Shown here one piece after another: positions 30,965-39,767 of a DNA stretch of 64,000 nt (the stretch's first letter is position 1; every line of letters begins with the position of its first letter). Source of the stretch: Amnibacterium kyonggiense. GTDB lineage: Bacteria > Actinomycetota > Actinomycetes > Actinomycetales > Microbacteriaceae. Under the pieces are notes generated by a model. It did no database searches. It had not been told where the DNA came from and saw only the letters and a list, made by a program, of their open reading frames with translations. The stretch lies in assembly GCF_004364555.1 (NCBI RefSeq), contig NZ_SOAM01000001.1, forward strand, positions 558,001-622,000, in the 5' to 3' direction. Position numbers and translations under genes: made by a program.

Positions 30965-32380
30965 ATGGCGACCACCGCTGCGCTCTCCACGACCTCGACC
31001 ACGGGGCTCGGACTCTCCGGGCTCTCGAGCGGCCTCGACACCTCCGGCATCATCACGAAGCTGATGTCGGTGGAGTCCGCGCCGCAGACCGCGCTGAAGA
31101 CCCAGCTCAGCTCGACGACCACGTACCGCACGGCGCTGCAGTCGCTGAACAGCTCCGTCGCCGCGATCGCGACGAGCGCGAAGTCCGCCGCCGCGGCGAA
31201 CGCGCTCAGCTCCTTCACCGCCACCTCGGACACGTCCGGCGTGACTGCGACGGCGTCGAGCACCGCCTCCGCCGGGTCCGTCTCCTTCACGGTCGACCGC
31301 CTCGCGCAGGCGCAGGTGTCGGTGACCGGCACGATGACCGCCTGGCCGGCTCCCGCGGACGGCACGACCACACCGTCCATCACGCTCCAGGTCGGCAGCG
31401 GCACCGCGAAGACGGTCAGCGCCGCCTCGACCAACCTCGACGACGTCGTCGCCGCGATCAACGGCTCCGGCACGGGCATCACCGCGACCAAGGTGGCCGT
31501 CGGCAGCAGCAACGGCGTGCCCCAGTACCGCCTGCAGCTGCGCGGCGCGACCGGCGACGGCAACGGTTTCAGCGTCTACCAGGGCGACACCACCTCGGCG
31601 CCGGCCCTGGCGACCACGCAGACGCAGGCCGCCCAGAGCGCGCAGATCACCCTGTACAAGGGCGTCGCCGGCGCGGAGCAGCAGGTCTCGTCCACCTCGA
31701 ACACCTTCGACGACCTGCTCACCGGCGTCGACGTGACGGTCTCCGCCGTGTCCACGAGCACGGCGACCATCAATGTCGCGGCGGATTCGACCGCCGCCAC
31801 CACCGCGGCGCAGGCGCTGACGTCCAGCCTCATCACGCTCTTCTCGGGGATCTCCGCCGCCAGCGCGATCTCGACGACGACCAGCTCGAGCGGAACGACG
31901 TCCGCCACGTCGGGCAGCGTCTTCACCGGCGACAGCATCGTGCGAGCGGTGAACGACTCCCTGCTCTCCGCGGTGTCCGACGCCGTGAACGGCACCTCGC
32001 CCTCCTCGATCGGGATCAACCTGACGAAGGACGGCACGATCACCTTCGACTCGTCCAAGTTCGCGGCCGCGATGGCGAGCGACCCCGCCGGCACGACGGC
32101 GATGTTCCAGACCATCGCCGGCCGGGTCGCGAGCGCTGCGACCGGCGCCAGCGACTCGTACACGGGCACGCTGACGCAGAAGATCACGTCGCAGCAGTCG
32201 ACCGAGTCGGATCTGACGAAGCAGATCAGCGACTGGGACACCCGACTCGCGACGATCCAGGCGCAGTACACCTCCCAGTTCAACGCGCTCGAGACGGCGC
32301 TGAACAGCCTCAGCTCGCAGGCGAGCTACCTCACCAGCCAGATCAGCGGTCTGACGACCAACTACCAGACGAGCGGTTGA
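30965..32380 (+). CDS. fliD: Flagellar filament capping protein
   Basis: A 471-residue FliD. The N-terminal segment GLSGLSSGLDTSGIITKLMS (about residues 15-34) is the conserved FliD start. The C-terminal domain has the QISDWDTRLATIQAQYTSQF coiled helix and LSSQASYLTSQISGLT end. FliD is exported and forms the cap that folds flagellin at the filament tip. ATG 30965 follows GAGGAGG. fliS begins 3 bp after its stop, so they are co-transcribed. Confidence 0.95.
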   Translation: MATTAALSTTSTTGLGLSGLSSGLDTSGIITKLMSVESAPQTALKTQLSSTTTYRTALQSLNSSVAAIATSAKSAAAANALSSFTATSDTSGVTATASSTASAGSVSFTVDRLAQAQVSVTGTMTAWPAPADGTTTPSITLQVGSGTAKTVSAASTNLDDVVAAINGSGTGITATKVAVGSSNGVPQYRLQLRGATGDGNGFSVYQGDTTSAPALATTQTQAAQSAQITLYKGVAGAEQQVSSTSNTFDDLLTGVDVTVSAVSTSTATINVAADSTAATTAAQALTSSLITLFSGISAASAISTTTSSSGTTSATSGSVFTGDSIVRAVNDSLLSAVSDAVNGTSPSSIGINLTKDGTITFDSSKFAAAMASDPAGTTAMFQTIAGRVASAATGASDSYTGTLTQKITSQQSTESDLTKQISDWDTRLATIQAQYTSQFNALETALNSLSSQASYLTSQISGLTTNYQTSG

Positions 32381-32382
32381 CG

Positions 32383-32802
32383 ATGCCCCCCTCGAACTTC
32401 GCCGCAGCGCGGAACCTCTACAACCGCGACTCGGTGCTCAGCGCCTCGCCCGCTCGGCTGCTGGTCATGCTCTACGACCGGCTGCTGCTCGACCTCGCCC
32501 GCGCGGAGACGGCGCAGCTCGGCGAGGACTGGACGCTCGCGTCCGCGCAGCTGCTGCACGCGCAGGAGATCGTGACGGAGCTCGTCAACTCGCTGCGACC
32601 GGACATCTGGGACGGCGGTCCCGGCCTGCTCGGCGTCTACAACTACGTGCTCGCCGGGATGGCGCAGGCGAACATCCACCGCGACGTGGAGAAGACGCGC
32701 GAGTGCATCACCCTGCTCGAGCCGCTGCGCCTCGCGTGGCACGAGGCCGCGCTGAAGGTGTCGATGCACGAGGCCGCGATGCGTCGGGACGCCGTTGGCT
32801 GA
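32383..32802 (+). CDS. fliS: Flagellin export chaperone
   Basis: A 139-residue FliS. The SPARLLVMLYDRLLLDLARAE helix (about residues 22-42) is the family signature, and the HRDVEKTRECITLLEPLRLAW end is also typical. FliS binds the flagellin C-terminus and prevents premature polymerisation. The stop overlaps the TTG start of the next small gene. Confidence 0.92.
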   Translation: MPPSNFAAARNLYNRDSVLSASPARLLVMLYDRLLLDLARAETAQLGEDWTLASAQLLHAQEIVTELVNSLRPDIWDGGPGLLGVYNYVLAGMAQANIHRDVEKTRECITLLEPLRLAWHEAALKVSMHEAAMRRDAVG

Positions 32803-33133
32803 GCAGCTGCCCGAGGCCGCGTCCATGTACACCTCGCCCGCCGAGCCCTGGGACCCGTGGGCCCCGGTGCTCGACGAGCTCGAGCACCGGGTGGAGGCCG
32901 CCGAGTCCGGTGACCTCGCCGCGCTCGAGGGCTGGGCGCCGCCGGCCGTGCAGCCGACGCCGATGACGGCCGCCGACCAGGACCGCGCGAACGGCATCCT
33001 CGTGCGGCAGCGGGCGCTCATGGCGCGGATGCGCGAGGAGCAGCGGACGGTCGCCGCCTCCATGCGCGGGATGCGCCGACCGCAGTACAGGCCGGCCGTC
33101 GCGCCGCCGATCTACGTCGACCGCGTGGGCTGA
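32795..33133 (+). CDS. Small protein in the fliT position, unknown family
   Basis: A 112-residue protein starting at a TTG that overlaps the fliS stop, so translational coupling is likely. The middle is helical and charged (VLDELEHRVEAAESGDLAALEG, then RQRALMARMREEQRTVAAS). FliT, the FliD chaperone, normally follows fliS and is of similar size and helical make-up. I see no sequence match to FliT strong enough to name it. The C-terminus is proline- and arginine-rich. Confidence 0.65.
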   Translation: MAEQLPEAASMYTSPAEPWDPWAPVLDELEHRVEAAESGDLAALEGWAPPAVQPTPMTAADQDRANGILVRQRALMARMREEQRTVAASMRGMRRPQYRPAVAPPIYVDRVG

Positions 33134-33150
33134 CGACCTCCTGCACAGCG

Positions 33151-33195
33151 GGGTCTCGAGGCTTGCTTCGCTCGCACCTCGACCAGCGGGTGGGG
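33151..33195. repeat. Intergenic palindromic repeat, copy A
   Basis: GGTCTCGAGG...GCTCGCACCTCGACC-AGCGGG shares its core GCTCGCACCTCGACCAGC with copies at 43892 and 59594. Such CTCGAGG/CCTCGAC repeats are frequent between genes in actinobacteria and resemble REP elements. It lies in the 286-bp gap before flgB. Confidence 0.6.
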
Positions 33196-33286
33196 GCGCG
33201 CGGCGGTGCGATGAGGGTGCAGTGCGCGCTCTGCCGGGTGCGTGCTGCGCCGAAGCGCGCCGTCGACCAGGACGGGGGACGACACA

Positions 33287-33300
33287 CCCCCCAACGGGGG
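33287..33300. promoter_or_regulatory. CCCC-N6-GGGG motif upstream of flgB
   Basis: The site is part of a longer palindrome CCCCCCAACGGGGGG (33287-33301) with six-base arms. A CATGAT -10 candidate lies about 42 bp downstream at 33336-33341. This would be the control point of the long flgB to flhB series of genes. Confidence 0.5.
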
Positions 33301-33419
33301 GTATGGCGCTTCCACCTCTGGTCGAAGGTTCGGCCCATGATCGACCCATCGAGCACGGATCGCTCGGTGGACCAGGCCACGGATCGGCCGCCCCTCCTTG
33401 ACGAAGGACGGACTTCTCC

Positions 33420-33764
33420 GTGTTCGATTCGGTCACCATCAACGCGCTCACGAGCGCGATGGACGGCCTCGCGCTGCGGCAGCGGACGATCGCCCAGAAC
33501 ATCGCGAACGTCAACACGCCGAACTACCACGCGAAGATCGTGTCGTTCGAGAACGCGCTCGCGCAGTCCGTCGCAGGCGGCGGCGACGGCACGGCCTCCG
33601 CCACGACGACGACGTCCGAGGCGCCCACCCAGCAGAACGGCAACAACGTCAGCCTCGACTCCGAGACGCTGAACAACATCGAGACGGTGCTGCGGTACCA
33701 GTTCGCCACCCGCGCGGTGAACATGGACTTCTCCGCCACCCAGGCCGCGATGAAGACCAGCTGA
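33420..33764 (+). CDS. flgB: Flagellar basal-body rod protein FlgB
   Basis: A 114-residue proximal rod protein. The rod signature LRQRTIAQNIANVNTPNYHAK (about residues 19-39) is intact. The C-terminal ETVLRYQFATRAVNMDFSAT helix is typical. A central Thr/Gly-rich linker is short. The GTG at 33420 gives MFDSVTINAL. First gene of the rod/MS-ring operon; its stop overlaps the flgC ATG. Confidence 0.93.
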   Translation: MFDSVTINALTSAMDGLALRQRTIAQNIANVNTPNYHAKIVSFENALAQSVAGGGDGTASATTTTSEAPTQQNGNNVSLDSETLNNIETVLRYQFATRAVNMDFSATQAAMKTS

Positions 33765-34150
33765 TGGACGCGATCAACATCGCCGCCACGGCGCTCAACA
33801 CCCACCAGGCGTGGCTCAACGCGATCTCGAACAACATCGCGAACGTCAACACCGCGAAGTCGGCCTCCGGCAACGCCTTCCAGGCCGAGTACCTCGAGGT
33901 GCAGGAGCAGGCCGGCAACAACGGCGTCGCCGTCGAGAAGGTCGTCCACGGGGACCCGAAGGGCCGGCTCGTCTACGACCCCACGAACGCGGTCGCCGAC
34001 AAGGACGGCTACGTCCGCATGCCGGACATCGACCTCGGTGAGCAGATGTCGAGCCTGATCATGGCGCAGCGCGGCTACCAGGCGAACGCCGCGGTCGTCG
34101 ACCGGGCGAAGACCACCTACGAGGCGGCTCTGCAGATCGGCAGGAGCTGA
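33764..34150 (+). CDS. flgC: Flagellar basal-body rod protein FlgC
   Basis: A 128-residue rod protein. It begins with the INIAATALNTHQAWLNAISN helix and the NNIANVNTAKS motif. It ends with YVRMPDIDLGEQMSSLIMAQRGYQANAAVVDRAK, close to the classic FlgC C-terminus. The start overlaps the flgB stop (TGATG), and the stop shares one base with the fliE start. Confidence 0.94.
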   Translation: MDAINIAATALNTHQAWLNAISNNIANVNTAKSASGNAFQAEYLEVQEQAGNNGVAVEKVVHGDPKGRLVYDPTNAVADKDGYVRMPDIDLGEQMSSLIMAQRGYQANAAVVDRAKTTYEAALQIGRS

Positions 34151-34464
34151 TGACCTCCATCTCCCCGCTGTCCGGGATCGACAGCCTCACCGGGCTCGGC
34201 GGCGCGGCCGCCCCCGGCGTCGCGACCACCGCCCCCACCTCCGGCCCGAGCTTCAGCTCGGTGCTCGGCGGTGCCGTCGACAACCTCTCCGGCCTGCAGA
34301 ACACCGCCGACGCGCTCGCTGTGAAGGCCGTCACGGGCGACCTCACCGACATCCACCAGGCGACCCTCGCTGCGACCCGGGCGCAGGTCACGATGGAGCT
34401 CGTCTCCGCGGTGCGCAACAAGGGCGTCGAGGCGTTCAACTCGATCATGAACATGCAGGCCTGA
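34150..34464 (+). CDS. fliE: Flagellar hook-basal body complex protein FliE
   Basis: A 104-residue FliE, which links the MS-ring to the rod. The C-terminal half (SGLQNTADALAVKAVTGDLT, then ATRAQVTMELVSAVRNKGVEAFNSIMNMQ) is the conserved helical region. The N-terminal half is a flexible Gly/Ala-rich stretch. It is tightly packed between flgC and fliF. Confidence 0.93.
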   Translation: MTSISPLSGIDSLTGLGGAAAPGVATTAPTSGPSFSSVLGGAVDNLSGLQNTADALAVKAVTGDLTDIHQATLAATRAQVTMELVSAVRNKGVEAFNSIMNMQA

Positions 34465-34465
34465 G

Positions 34466-36121
34466 ATGAAGCGGCTGAACGGCGCGGGCACCCGCGCGCT
34501 CGAGACGATCAAGCAGTTCACGGTCGCGCAGCGCACCATCGCGATCATCGGCGTCGCCGTGCTCGTGCTCGGGGGCGTCGCGCTCGTGAACTACCTCGGG
34601 CAGCCCTCGTACCAGGTCCTGTACTCGAACATCTCCGCGTCGGAGGCGTCCGCCGTCACCGCCCAGCTCGACAAGGACAAGGTCCAGTACCAGCTGCAGG
34701 ACGGCGGCCAGACGATCCTGGTGCCGAACGCCGCGGTGAACGCCGAGCGCCTCGCGACCGCGACGCTGCTCTCCTCCGGCGCCGGCGGCTACTCGCTGCT
34801 CGACAACATGGGCGTGACCGCGAGCGAGTTCCAGCAGAACGTCACCTACAAGCGCGCGATCGAGGGCGAGCTCGCCAACACGATCGAGGCCATCAACGGC
34901 GTCTCCTCCGCCTCCGTGCAGCTCGCGATCCCGCAGCAGTCCGTCTTCACGGACCAGAAGGAGGACCCCACCGCCTCCGTCTTCGTGAACGTCTCCTCCC
35001 CGCTGACCACCGACCAGGTGAACGCGATCGTGCACCTCGTCGCCGCGGCCTACCCCGGGCTCACCACCGACAACGTGTCGGTCGTCGACCAGCGGGGCGA
35101 CACGCTCTCCTCGGTCGGCAGCGGCACGGCCGGCAGCGGCTCGGACGCCGCGGCCGACTACGAGCAGGCGACGAAGAACGCCGTGCAGGCGATGCTCGAC
35201 AAGGTGCTCGGCCCGGGCAACGCGGTCGTCACCGTCGCCGCGGACGTCTCCTCCTCCTCCGGCCGGAAGACGAGCGAGACCTACTCCGGGGCGAACGGGC
35301 CCGCGTTCTCCGAGTCGTCGAGCAAGACCACGGGCGGCGCCGGCTCCGGCACGGCGGGCTCCGGGAACGGCGTGAGCGGCGTGCTCGGCACCGACACGAC
35401 CGACACCTCGACCGGCGGCAACAGCGCGACGGCCGGCGGCTCGGGCTCGGGCTCGGGCGGCGCCTCCTCCACGTCCGTGGTGAAGAACAACGCGGTGAAC
35501 AAGACGACGACCGACGAGACGATCGTGCCCGGGACGCTGAACCGGCAGACGATCGCCGTCGCGCTGAACGCCAGCACGGTGACCGGGGTGTCGACCGGGT
35601 CGATCACGCAGATGGTCACGAACGCGGCCGGCGTGAACCTGTCCCGCGGCGACACCGTCTCCGTCACCAGCGTCCCGTTCTCCACCGCCGCGGCGAAGAC
35701 GGCCGCGTCGGCGCTCGCCCAGTCGCAGAAGGCCGCCGGCGCGAACCAGATGACCGACATCATCACGACGGCGATCAAGGTCGTCGGCGGCCTCGTGCTC
35801 TTCATCCTCGTGACCGGCCTGCTCCGCAAGCTCTTCCGCAAGCCCGAGCCGACCACCGCGGACGCCGGCGTCCTGAACATCGTGCCCGGCGGCGACCCGG
35901 CGCTCGGCGGGTACGCCCCGACCCAGCAGCTCGGCGGCTTCGCGGCCCCGGGCCAGCTGCAGACCGGCGGCCCGGGCACCGCCCCGACCGTCGCCCTGAA
36001 CGCGCCGGCCGACGGCGCGTTCGCCCAGCTGCAGGCCGACGTCGACGCCCTCGCGGGATCCGACCCGAATCAGACCGCCGAGTACCTCCGCGCGCTGATG
36101 GGTGATCGGGCCGGCGTATGA
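34466..36121 (+). CDS. fliF: Flagellar MS-ring protein FliF
   Basis: A 551-residue FliF. Two membrane helices flank a large extracellular domain: TIAIIGVAVLVLGGVALVNYL (about residues 28-48) and ITTAIKVVGGLVLFILVTGLL (about 432-452). YKRAIEGELANTIEAINGVSSASVQLAIP is the conserved ring-building motif. A Gly/Ser-rich linker (about residues 290-335) lies in the beta-collar region. The C-terminal tail ends in NQTAEYLRALMGDRAGV and should bind FliG. The gene overlaps fliG by 4 bp. Confidence 0.95.
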   Translation: MKRLNGAGTRALETIKQFTVAQRTIAIIGVAVLVLGGVALVNYLGQPSYQVLYSNISASEASAVTAQLDKDKVQYQLQDGGQTILVPNAAVNAERLATATLLSSGAGGYSLLDNMGVTASEFQQNVTYKRAIEGELANTIEAINGVSSASVQLAIPQQSVFTDQKEDPTASVFVNVSSPLTTDQVNAIVHLVAAAYPGLTTDNVSVVDQRGDTLSSVGSGTAGSGSDAAADYEQATKNAVQAMLDKVLGPGNAVVTVAADVSSSSGRKTSETYSGANGPAFSESSSKTTGGAGSGTAGSGNGVSGVLGTDTTDTSTGGNSATAGGSGSGSGGASSTSVVKNNAVNKTTTDETIVPGTLNRQTIAVALNASTVTGVSTGSITQMVTNAAGVNLSRGDTVSVTSVPFSTAAAKTAASALAQSQKAAGANQMTDIITTAIKVVGGLVLFILVTGLLRKLFRKPEPTTADAGVLNIVPGGDPALGGYAPTQQLGGFAAPGQLQTGGPGTAPTVALNAPADGAFAQLQADVDALAGSDPNQTAEYLRALMGDRAGV

Positions 36122-37233
36122 CGACGGACACGCTCGACGCCCCGGAGCTGACGGGCATGCAGAAGGCCGCGCTGGTGCTCATGAACATGAGCACCGAGCG
36201 CGCTTCCGCCGTGCTGCGCACCTTCAGCCTCGAGGAGCAGGAGCAGATCACCGAGGAGATGGCGCGCATGCGCCAGGTCTCCGGCGAGGACGCCGAGCGC
36301 GCGATCGAGGCGTTCCGGGAGGTCGCGTCGCAGGCCGCGGAGCCCGAGGAGCGCACCGGCCACGCCGTCGCGACGCAGCTCATCGAGGCGTCCTTCGAGG
36401 GGGAGCGCGCGGCGGACCTGCTCGAGCGCATCTCCGCGCCCCAGGCGAGCGCCTCCTTCGCGTTCCTCGAGGAGCTCGCGCCGCCGCGGATCGTGACGCT
36501 GCTCGAGGCCGACACCGCCGAGACCGTCGCGTTCGTGCTCGTGCAGCTCGGCCCCGACCTCGCGGCGAAGATCCTCATGCTCCACGAGTCCGACCGCCGC
36601 GTGGACATCGCCCAGGCGATCGCCACCATGGGCTCCCCGGCCCCGGAGGCGGGCGGCATCGTCGCGGACGTGCTCCGCCGCCGGGCGCGGGCCGCCGCGG
36701 ACGAGACCGTGTTCGTCGAGGAGGACGGCGACGAGGACGCCGGTCCCGCGCCGCTGCGCGTGCAGCCGCTCGTCGACATCATGAACCACGCCGCGCCGGC
36801 CGACGAGGGCACGCTGCTCGAGGGCCTCCGCGAGCGCGACGGGCACCTCGCCGACGAGGTGCGCGCGAAGCTGCTGTCGTTCGAGGACATCCCGCGCCTG
36901 CAGGACCGCGACGTGCAGCAGCTGCTCCGCGGCATCGAGCTGGGCACGATCGCGCTCGCCCTGAAGGGCGCGGCGCCCGAGGCCGCGACCGCGATCACCT
37001 CGAACATGTCCGAGCGCAACCGCGAGGCGCTGGCCGAGGAGGCCGCCGAGCTCGGGCGCGTGAAGAAGAGCCAGGTGGAGGAGGCCCGGAACGTGCTGGT
37101 CCGCGCGATGCGCGAGCTGGCCGGCACCGCGGGCCTCGAGCTGAAGCCGACGGCACCCGAGCCGGGTGCGGCGGACGAGACCGAGCTCCCGGCCGAGGAG
37201 GCCGTGGAGGAGGAGGAAGAGTATGTCGACTAG
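36118..37233 (+). CDS. fliG: Flagellar motor switch protein FliG
   Basis: A 371-residue rotor protein. The N-terminal ALVLMNMSTERASAVLRTF segment binds the MS-ring. The middle domain includes AKILMLHESDRRVDIAQAIA. The C-terminal torque helix has the charged pattern LLSFEDIPRLQDRDVQQLLR. Two acidic stretches are unusual: EEDGDEDAG (about residues 201-209) inside the protein, and a Glu-rich tail (EEAVEEEEEYVD). The last bases overlap the fliH start. Confidence 0.94.
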   Translation: MTTDTLDAPELTGMQKAALVLMNMSTERASAVLRTFSLEEQEQITEEMARMRQVSGEDAERAIEAFREVASQAAEPEERTGHAVATQLIEASFEGERAADLLERISAPQASASFAFLEELAPPRIVTLLEADTAETVAFVLVQLGPDLAAKILMLHESDRRVDIAQAIATMGSPAPEAGGIVADVLRRRARAAADETVFVEEDGDEDAGPAPLRVQPLVDIMNHAAPADEGTLLEGLRERDGHLADEVRAKLLSFEDIPRLQDRDVQQLLRGIELGTIALALKGAAPEAATAITSNMSERNREALAEEAAELGRVKKSQVEEARNVLVRAMRELAGTAGLELKPTAPEPGAADETELPAEEAVEEEEEYVD

Positions 37234-37966
37234 CGCCTCGTTCGCCCCCATCGCCTTCCCGGAGATGGGCACCCGCCGCGCCGATGGGCCCACGCCCGTC
37301 GCCGCGATGCCGCGCGTGACCCCCGGCTACGCGCAGGAGGAGGACATGCGCACGCGCCCCGTCGCGGTGCGCATGACGCCGCTGGCCTACCCGGAGCTCG
37401 TGAAGGACGAGACGCCGGAGGTGCGCGAGCGCGCGCGGGTGCAGGGGCACGCCGCGGGCTACGCGGCCGGTCGCAAGGCCGCGACGGAGACCCTCGCCAC
37501 GGACCGCGCGCAGCTCCGCGCCGAGGCGGACCGCGCGCTCGGCGTGCAGATCGACGGGCTCCGGTCGGCCCTCGAGGCCGTGAACCGCGCCGCGGGCGAG
37601 CTCAACGCGCACACGGCGATGTCCCTCGAGGGCACCGAGGAGGCCGTGCTGTCCGCGGCGATCGAGATCGCGGGCATGATCCTCGGCCGCGCCATCTCGG
37701 AGGACCGGGAGGGCGCCGCCGTCGCCGGGCTGCGCCGCGCGCTCGAGGCCGCCGGCCCGATCCCGATCCGGATCGTCCGGATGAATCCCGAGGACCTCGA
37801 GCTCGTCTCGATGGTCGCCGCGGACGACCCGGGCCTGCAGCTGGTCGCCGACCGCCACGTGTCCCGCGGCGACGCGATGGTCGACCTGCCGGACGGCGTC
37901 GTCGACGCGAGCATCGCCTCCGCCGTCGAGCGCGTCCGCCGCGCCCTCGTGGGCGGCGACGAGTGA
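37223..37966 (+). CDS. fliH: Flagellar assembly protein FliH
   Basis: A 247-residue FliH, the regulator of the FliI ATPase. An ERARVQGHAAGYAAGRKAA segment matches the FliH GxxxG helix. The C-terminal domain has IEIAGMILGRAISEDREGAAVAGLRRAL and PIRIVRMNPEDLELV. ATG 37223 lies inside the fliG 3' end and has GGAGGAGGA upstream. It overlaps fliI by 4 bp (GTGA). Confidence 0.9.
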   Translation: MSTSASFAPIAFPEMGTRRADGPTPVAAMPRVTPGYAQEEDMRTRPVAVRMTPLAYPELVKDETPEVRERARVQGHAAGYAAGRKAATETLATDRAQLRAEADRALGVQIDGLRSALEAVNRAAGELNAHTAMSLEGTEEAVLSAAIEIAGMILGRAISEDREGAAVAGLRRALEAAGPIPIRIVRMNPEDLELVSMVAADDPGLQLVADRHVSRGDAMVDLPDGVVDASIASAVERVRRALVGGDE

Positions 37967-39336
37967 GGGGGCCCACGGCCGCCGGTACCGGCGCGTCGCG
38001 AAGCGACGTCACGGCCGAGCGGATGGGGAGGGTCTCGACCGCCGCCCTGGACCGCCTCCGGCAGGCGGCGCTCCCCGAGCGCACCGGCACCGTCGTGTCC
38101 GTCGTCGGGCTCGGCATCGCCGTCCGCGGCATCGAGGCCGCGATGGGCGAGATCGTCCTCGTCGGGGAGCAGCGCCTCCGCGCCGAGGTCGTCGCCGTCT
38201 CCGGCGACGCGCTCACGGTCATGCCGGTCGACCGGATCGACTCCCTCCGCGTCGGCGCGCCCGCGCGAGCGACCGGCCGCCGCATGACGGTCCCGACCGG
38301 CGCCGGCCTCCTCGGCCGCGTCCTCGACGCCACCGGCCGGCCGATCGACGGCAAGGGCCCGCTGCAGTTCGACGACCGCGTCGTCGTCGACGCGGAGGCG
38401 CCGTCCGCGATGGAGCGCGCCCGCATCGACACCCCGGTCGCGATGGGCGTGCGCGTGCTCGACACGCTCACGACGGTCGGCCGCGGCCAGCGCATCGGCC
38501 TCTTCGCCGGATCCGGCGTCGGCAAGTCGTCGCTGCTCTCGATGATCGCCCGCGGCACCGACGCGCAGGTGAACGTCATCGCCCTCATCGGCGAGCGCGG
38601 TCGCGAGGTCCGGGAGTTCCTCGAGGACGACCTGGGGGAGGAGGGCCTCGCCCGCTCCGTCGTCATCGTCTCCACCGCCGACCAGCCCGCGCTCACCCGC
38701 GCCCGCGCCGCCTTCACCGCGACGCGGATCGCGGAGTCGTTCCGCGACCAGGGCGCGCACGCGCTGCTGATGATGGACTCGCTCACCCGCGTCGCGATGG
38801 CCCAGCGCGAGATCGGTCTCGCCGCCGGCGAGCCGCCCGCCACCCGCGGCTATCCGCCGAGCGTCTTCGGGCTGCTCGCGCGGCTCCTCGAGCGCGCCGG
38901 CACGGGCCCCGTCGGCTCCGTCACGGGCGTGTACACGGTGCTCGTCGACGGCGACGACCACAACGAGCCGATCGCGGACACGGCCCGCTCGATCCTCGAC
39001 GGCCACGTCGTGCTCGACCGCAAGCTCGCGACCGCCGGCCACTTCCCGTCGATCGACGTGCTCGGCTCGGTCTCCCGCGTCGCGTCGCGCGTGACCTCCC
39101 GCGAGCAGCGCGCCGTCGCGACCGCGCTCCGCAGCGCGATGGCGGCGAAGCGGAACGTGCAGGACCTGCTCGACGTCGGCGCCTACGCGGCCGGCTCGAA
39201 CCCCAAGGTGGACGCCGCCGTCGCGCACCAGCGCGAGATCGACGCCTTCCTGCAGCAGGACATGGACGACGTGACCTCGGCCGACGAGGCCTGGGCGCGG
39301 CTCGCGCGGCTCGTGCAGGGGATGGGCATCGACTGA
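37963..39336 (+). CDS. fliI: Flagellum-specific ATPase FliI
   Basis: A 457-residue F1-like export ATPase. Walker A GSGVGKSS is at residues 183-190, Walker B ALLMMDSLTR and the VIALIGERGREVREF element follow. The C-terminal domain ends with AHQREIDAFLQQDMDDVTS. GTG 37963 overlaps the fliH stop. It powers substrate unloading at the export gate with FliH and FliJ. Full length and all catalytic residues are present. Confidence 0.96.
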   Translation: MRGPTAAGTGASRSDVTAERMGRVSTAALDRLRQAALPERTGTVVSVVGLGIAVRGIEAAMGEIVLVGEQRLRAEVVAVSGDALTVMPVDRIDSLRVGAPARATGRRMTVPTGAGLLGRVLDATGRPIDGKGPLQFDDRVVVDAEAPSAMERARIDTPVAMGVRVLDTLTTVGRGQRIGLFAGSGVGKSSLLSMIARGTDAQVNVIALIGERGREVREFLEDDLGEEGLARSVVIVSTADQPALTRARAAFTATRIAESFRDQGAHALLMMDSLTRVAMAQREIGLAAGEPPATRGYPPSVFGLLARLLERAGTGPVGSVTGVYTVLVDGDDHNEPIADTARSILDGHVVLDRKLATAGHFPSIDVLGSVSRVASRVTSREQRAVATALRSAMAAKRNVQDLLDVGAYAAGSNPKVDAAVAHQREIDAFLQQDMDDVTSADEAWARLARLVQGMGID

Positions 39337-39767
39337 TGGCGGTGTTCGGTCTCGCCGGTCTGCTGCGGATCCGGCGCCTCAAGGAGGAACGGGCGGCGCA
39401 CGAGATGGTGCGCGCCCGCTCCCGGGCGTCGGAGCTCGCGCACGAGCGGCACCAGCTGCTCGACCAGCTGGACGACCACGCGCACGAGGCGCGGGACGTG
39501 CGGGGCATCCACGCCCTGTCCGCCGCGCGCGCCTCCACGTCCGGCATGCTCGCCGACCTCGAGGCGCTGTCGCTCACGCAGCGGCGCCTCGTCGCCGAGG
39601 CGGAGGACGCGCACCGCGAGGCGCGTCGCGAGGTGCGGGCGGTCGAGAAGCTCGAGGAGAAGCACGGGGAGCAGGAGCGGGAGGCGGAGCTCCGCGGCGA
39701 GCAGACGATCCTCGACGAGCTCGCCGCCCGGGCCCGGCTGCGCCTCCAGCAGGGGGCGACCGAATGA
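39336..39767 (+). CDS. fliJ: FliJ-like flagellar export protein
   Basis: A 143-residue, nearly all-helical, highly charged protein in the fliJ position directly after fliI. It forms a long coiled coil (LLRIRRLKEERAAHEMVRAR to EKLEEKHGEQEREAELRGE), as FliJ does. Sequence identity is low within this family, so the name rests on position, size and coiled-coil pattern. Starts and stops overlap both neighbours. Confidence 0.82.
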   Translation: MAVFGLAGLLRIRRLKEERAAHEMVRARSRASELAHERHQLLDQLDDHAHEARDVRGIHALSAARASTSGMLADLEALSLTQRRLVAEAEDAHREARREVRAVEKLEEKHGEQEREAELRGEQTILDELAARARLRLQQGATE

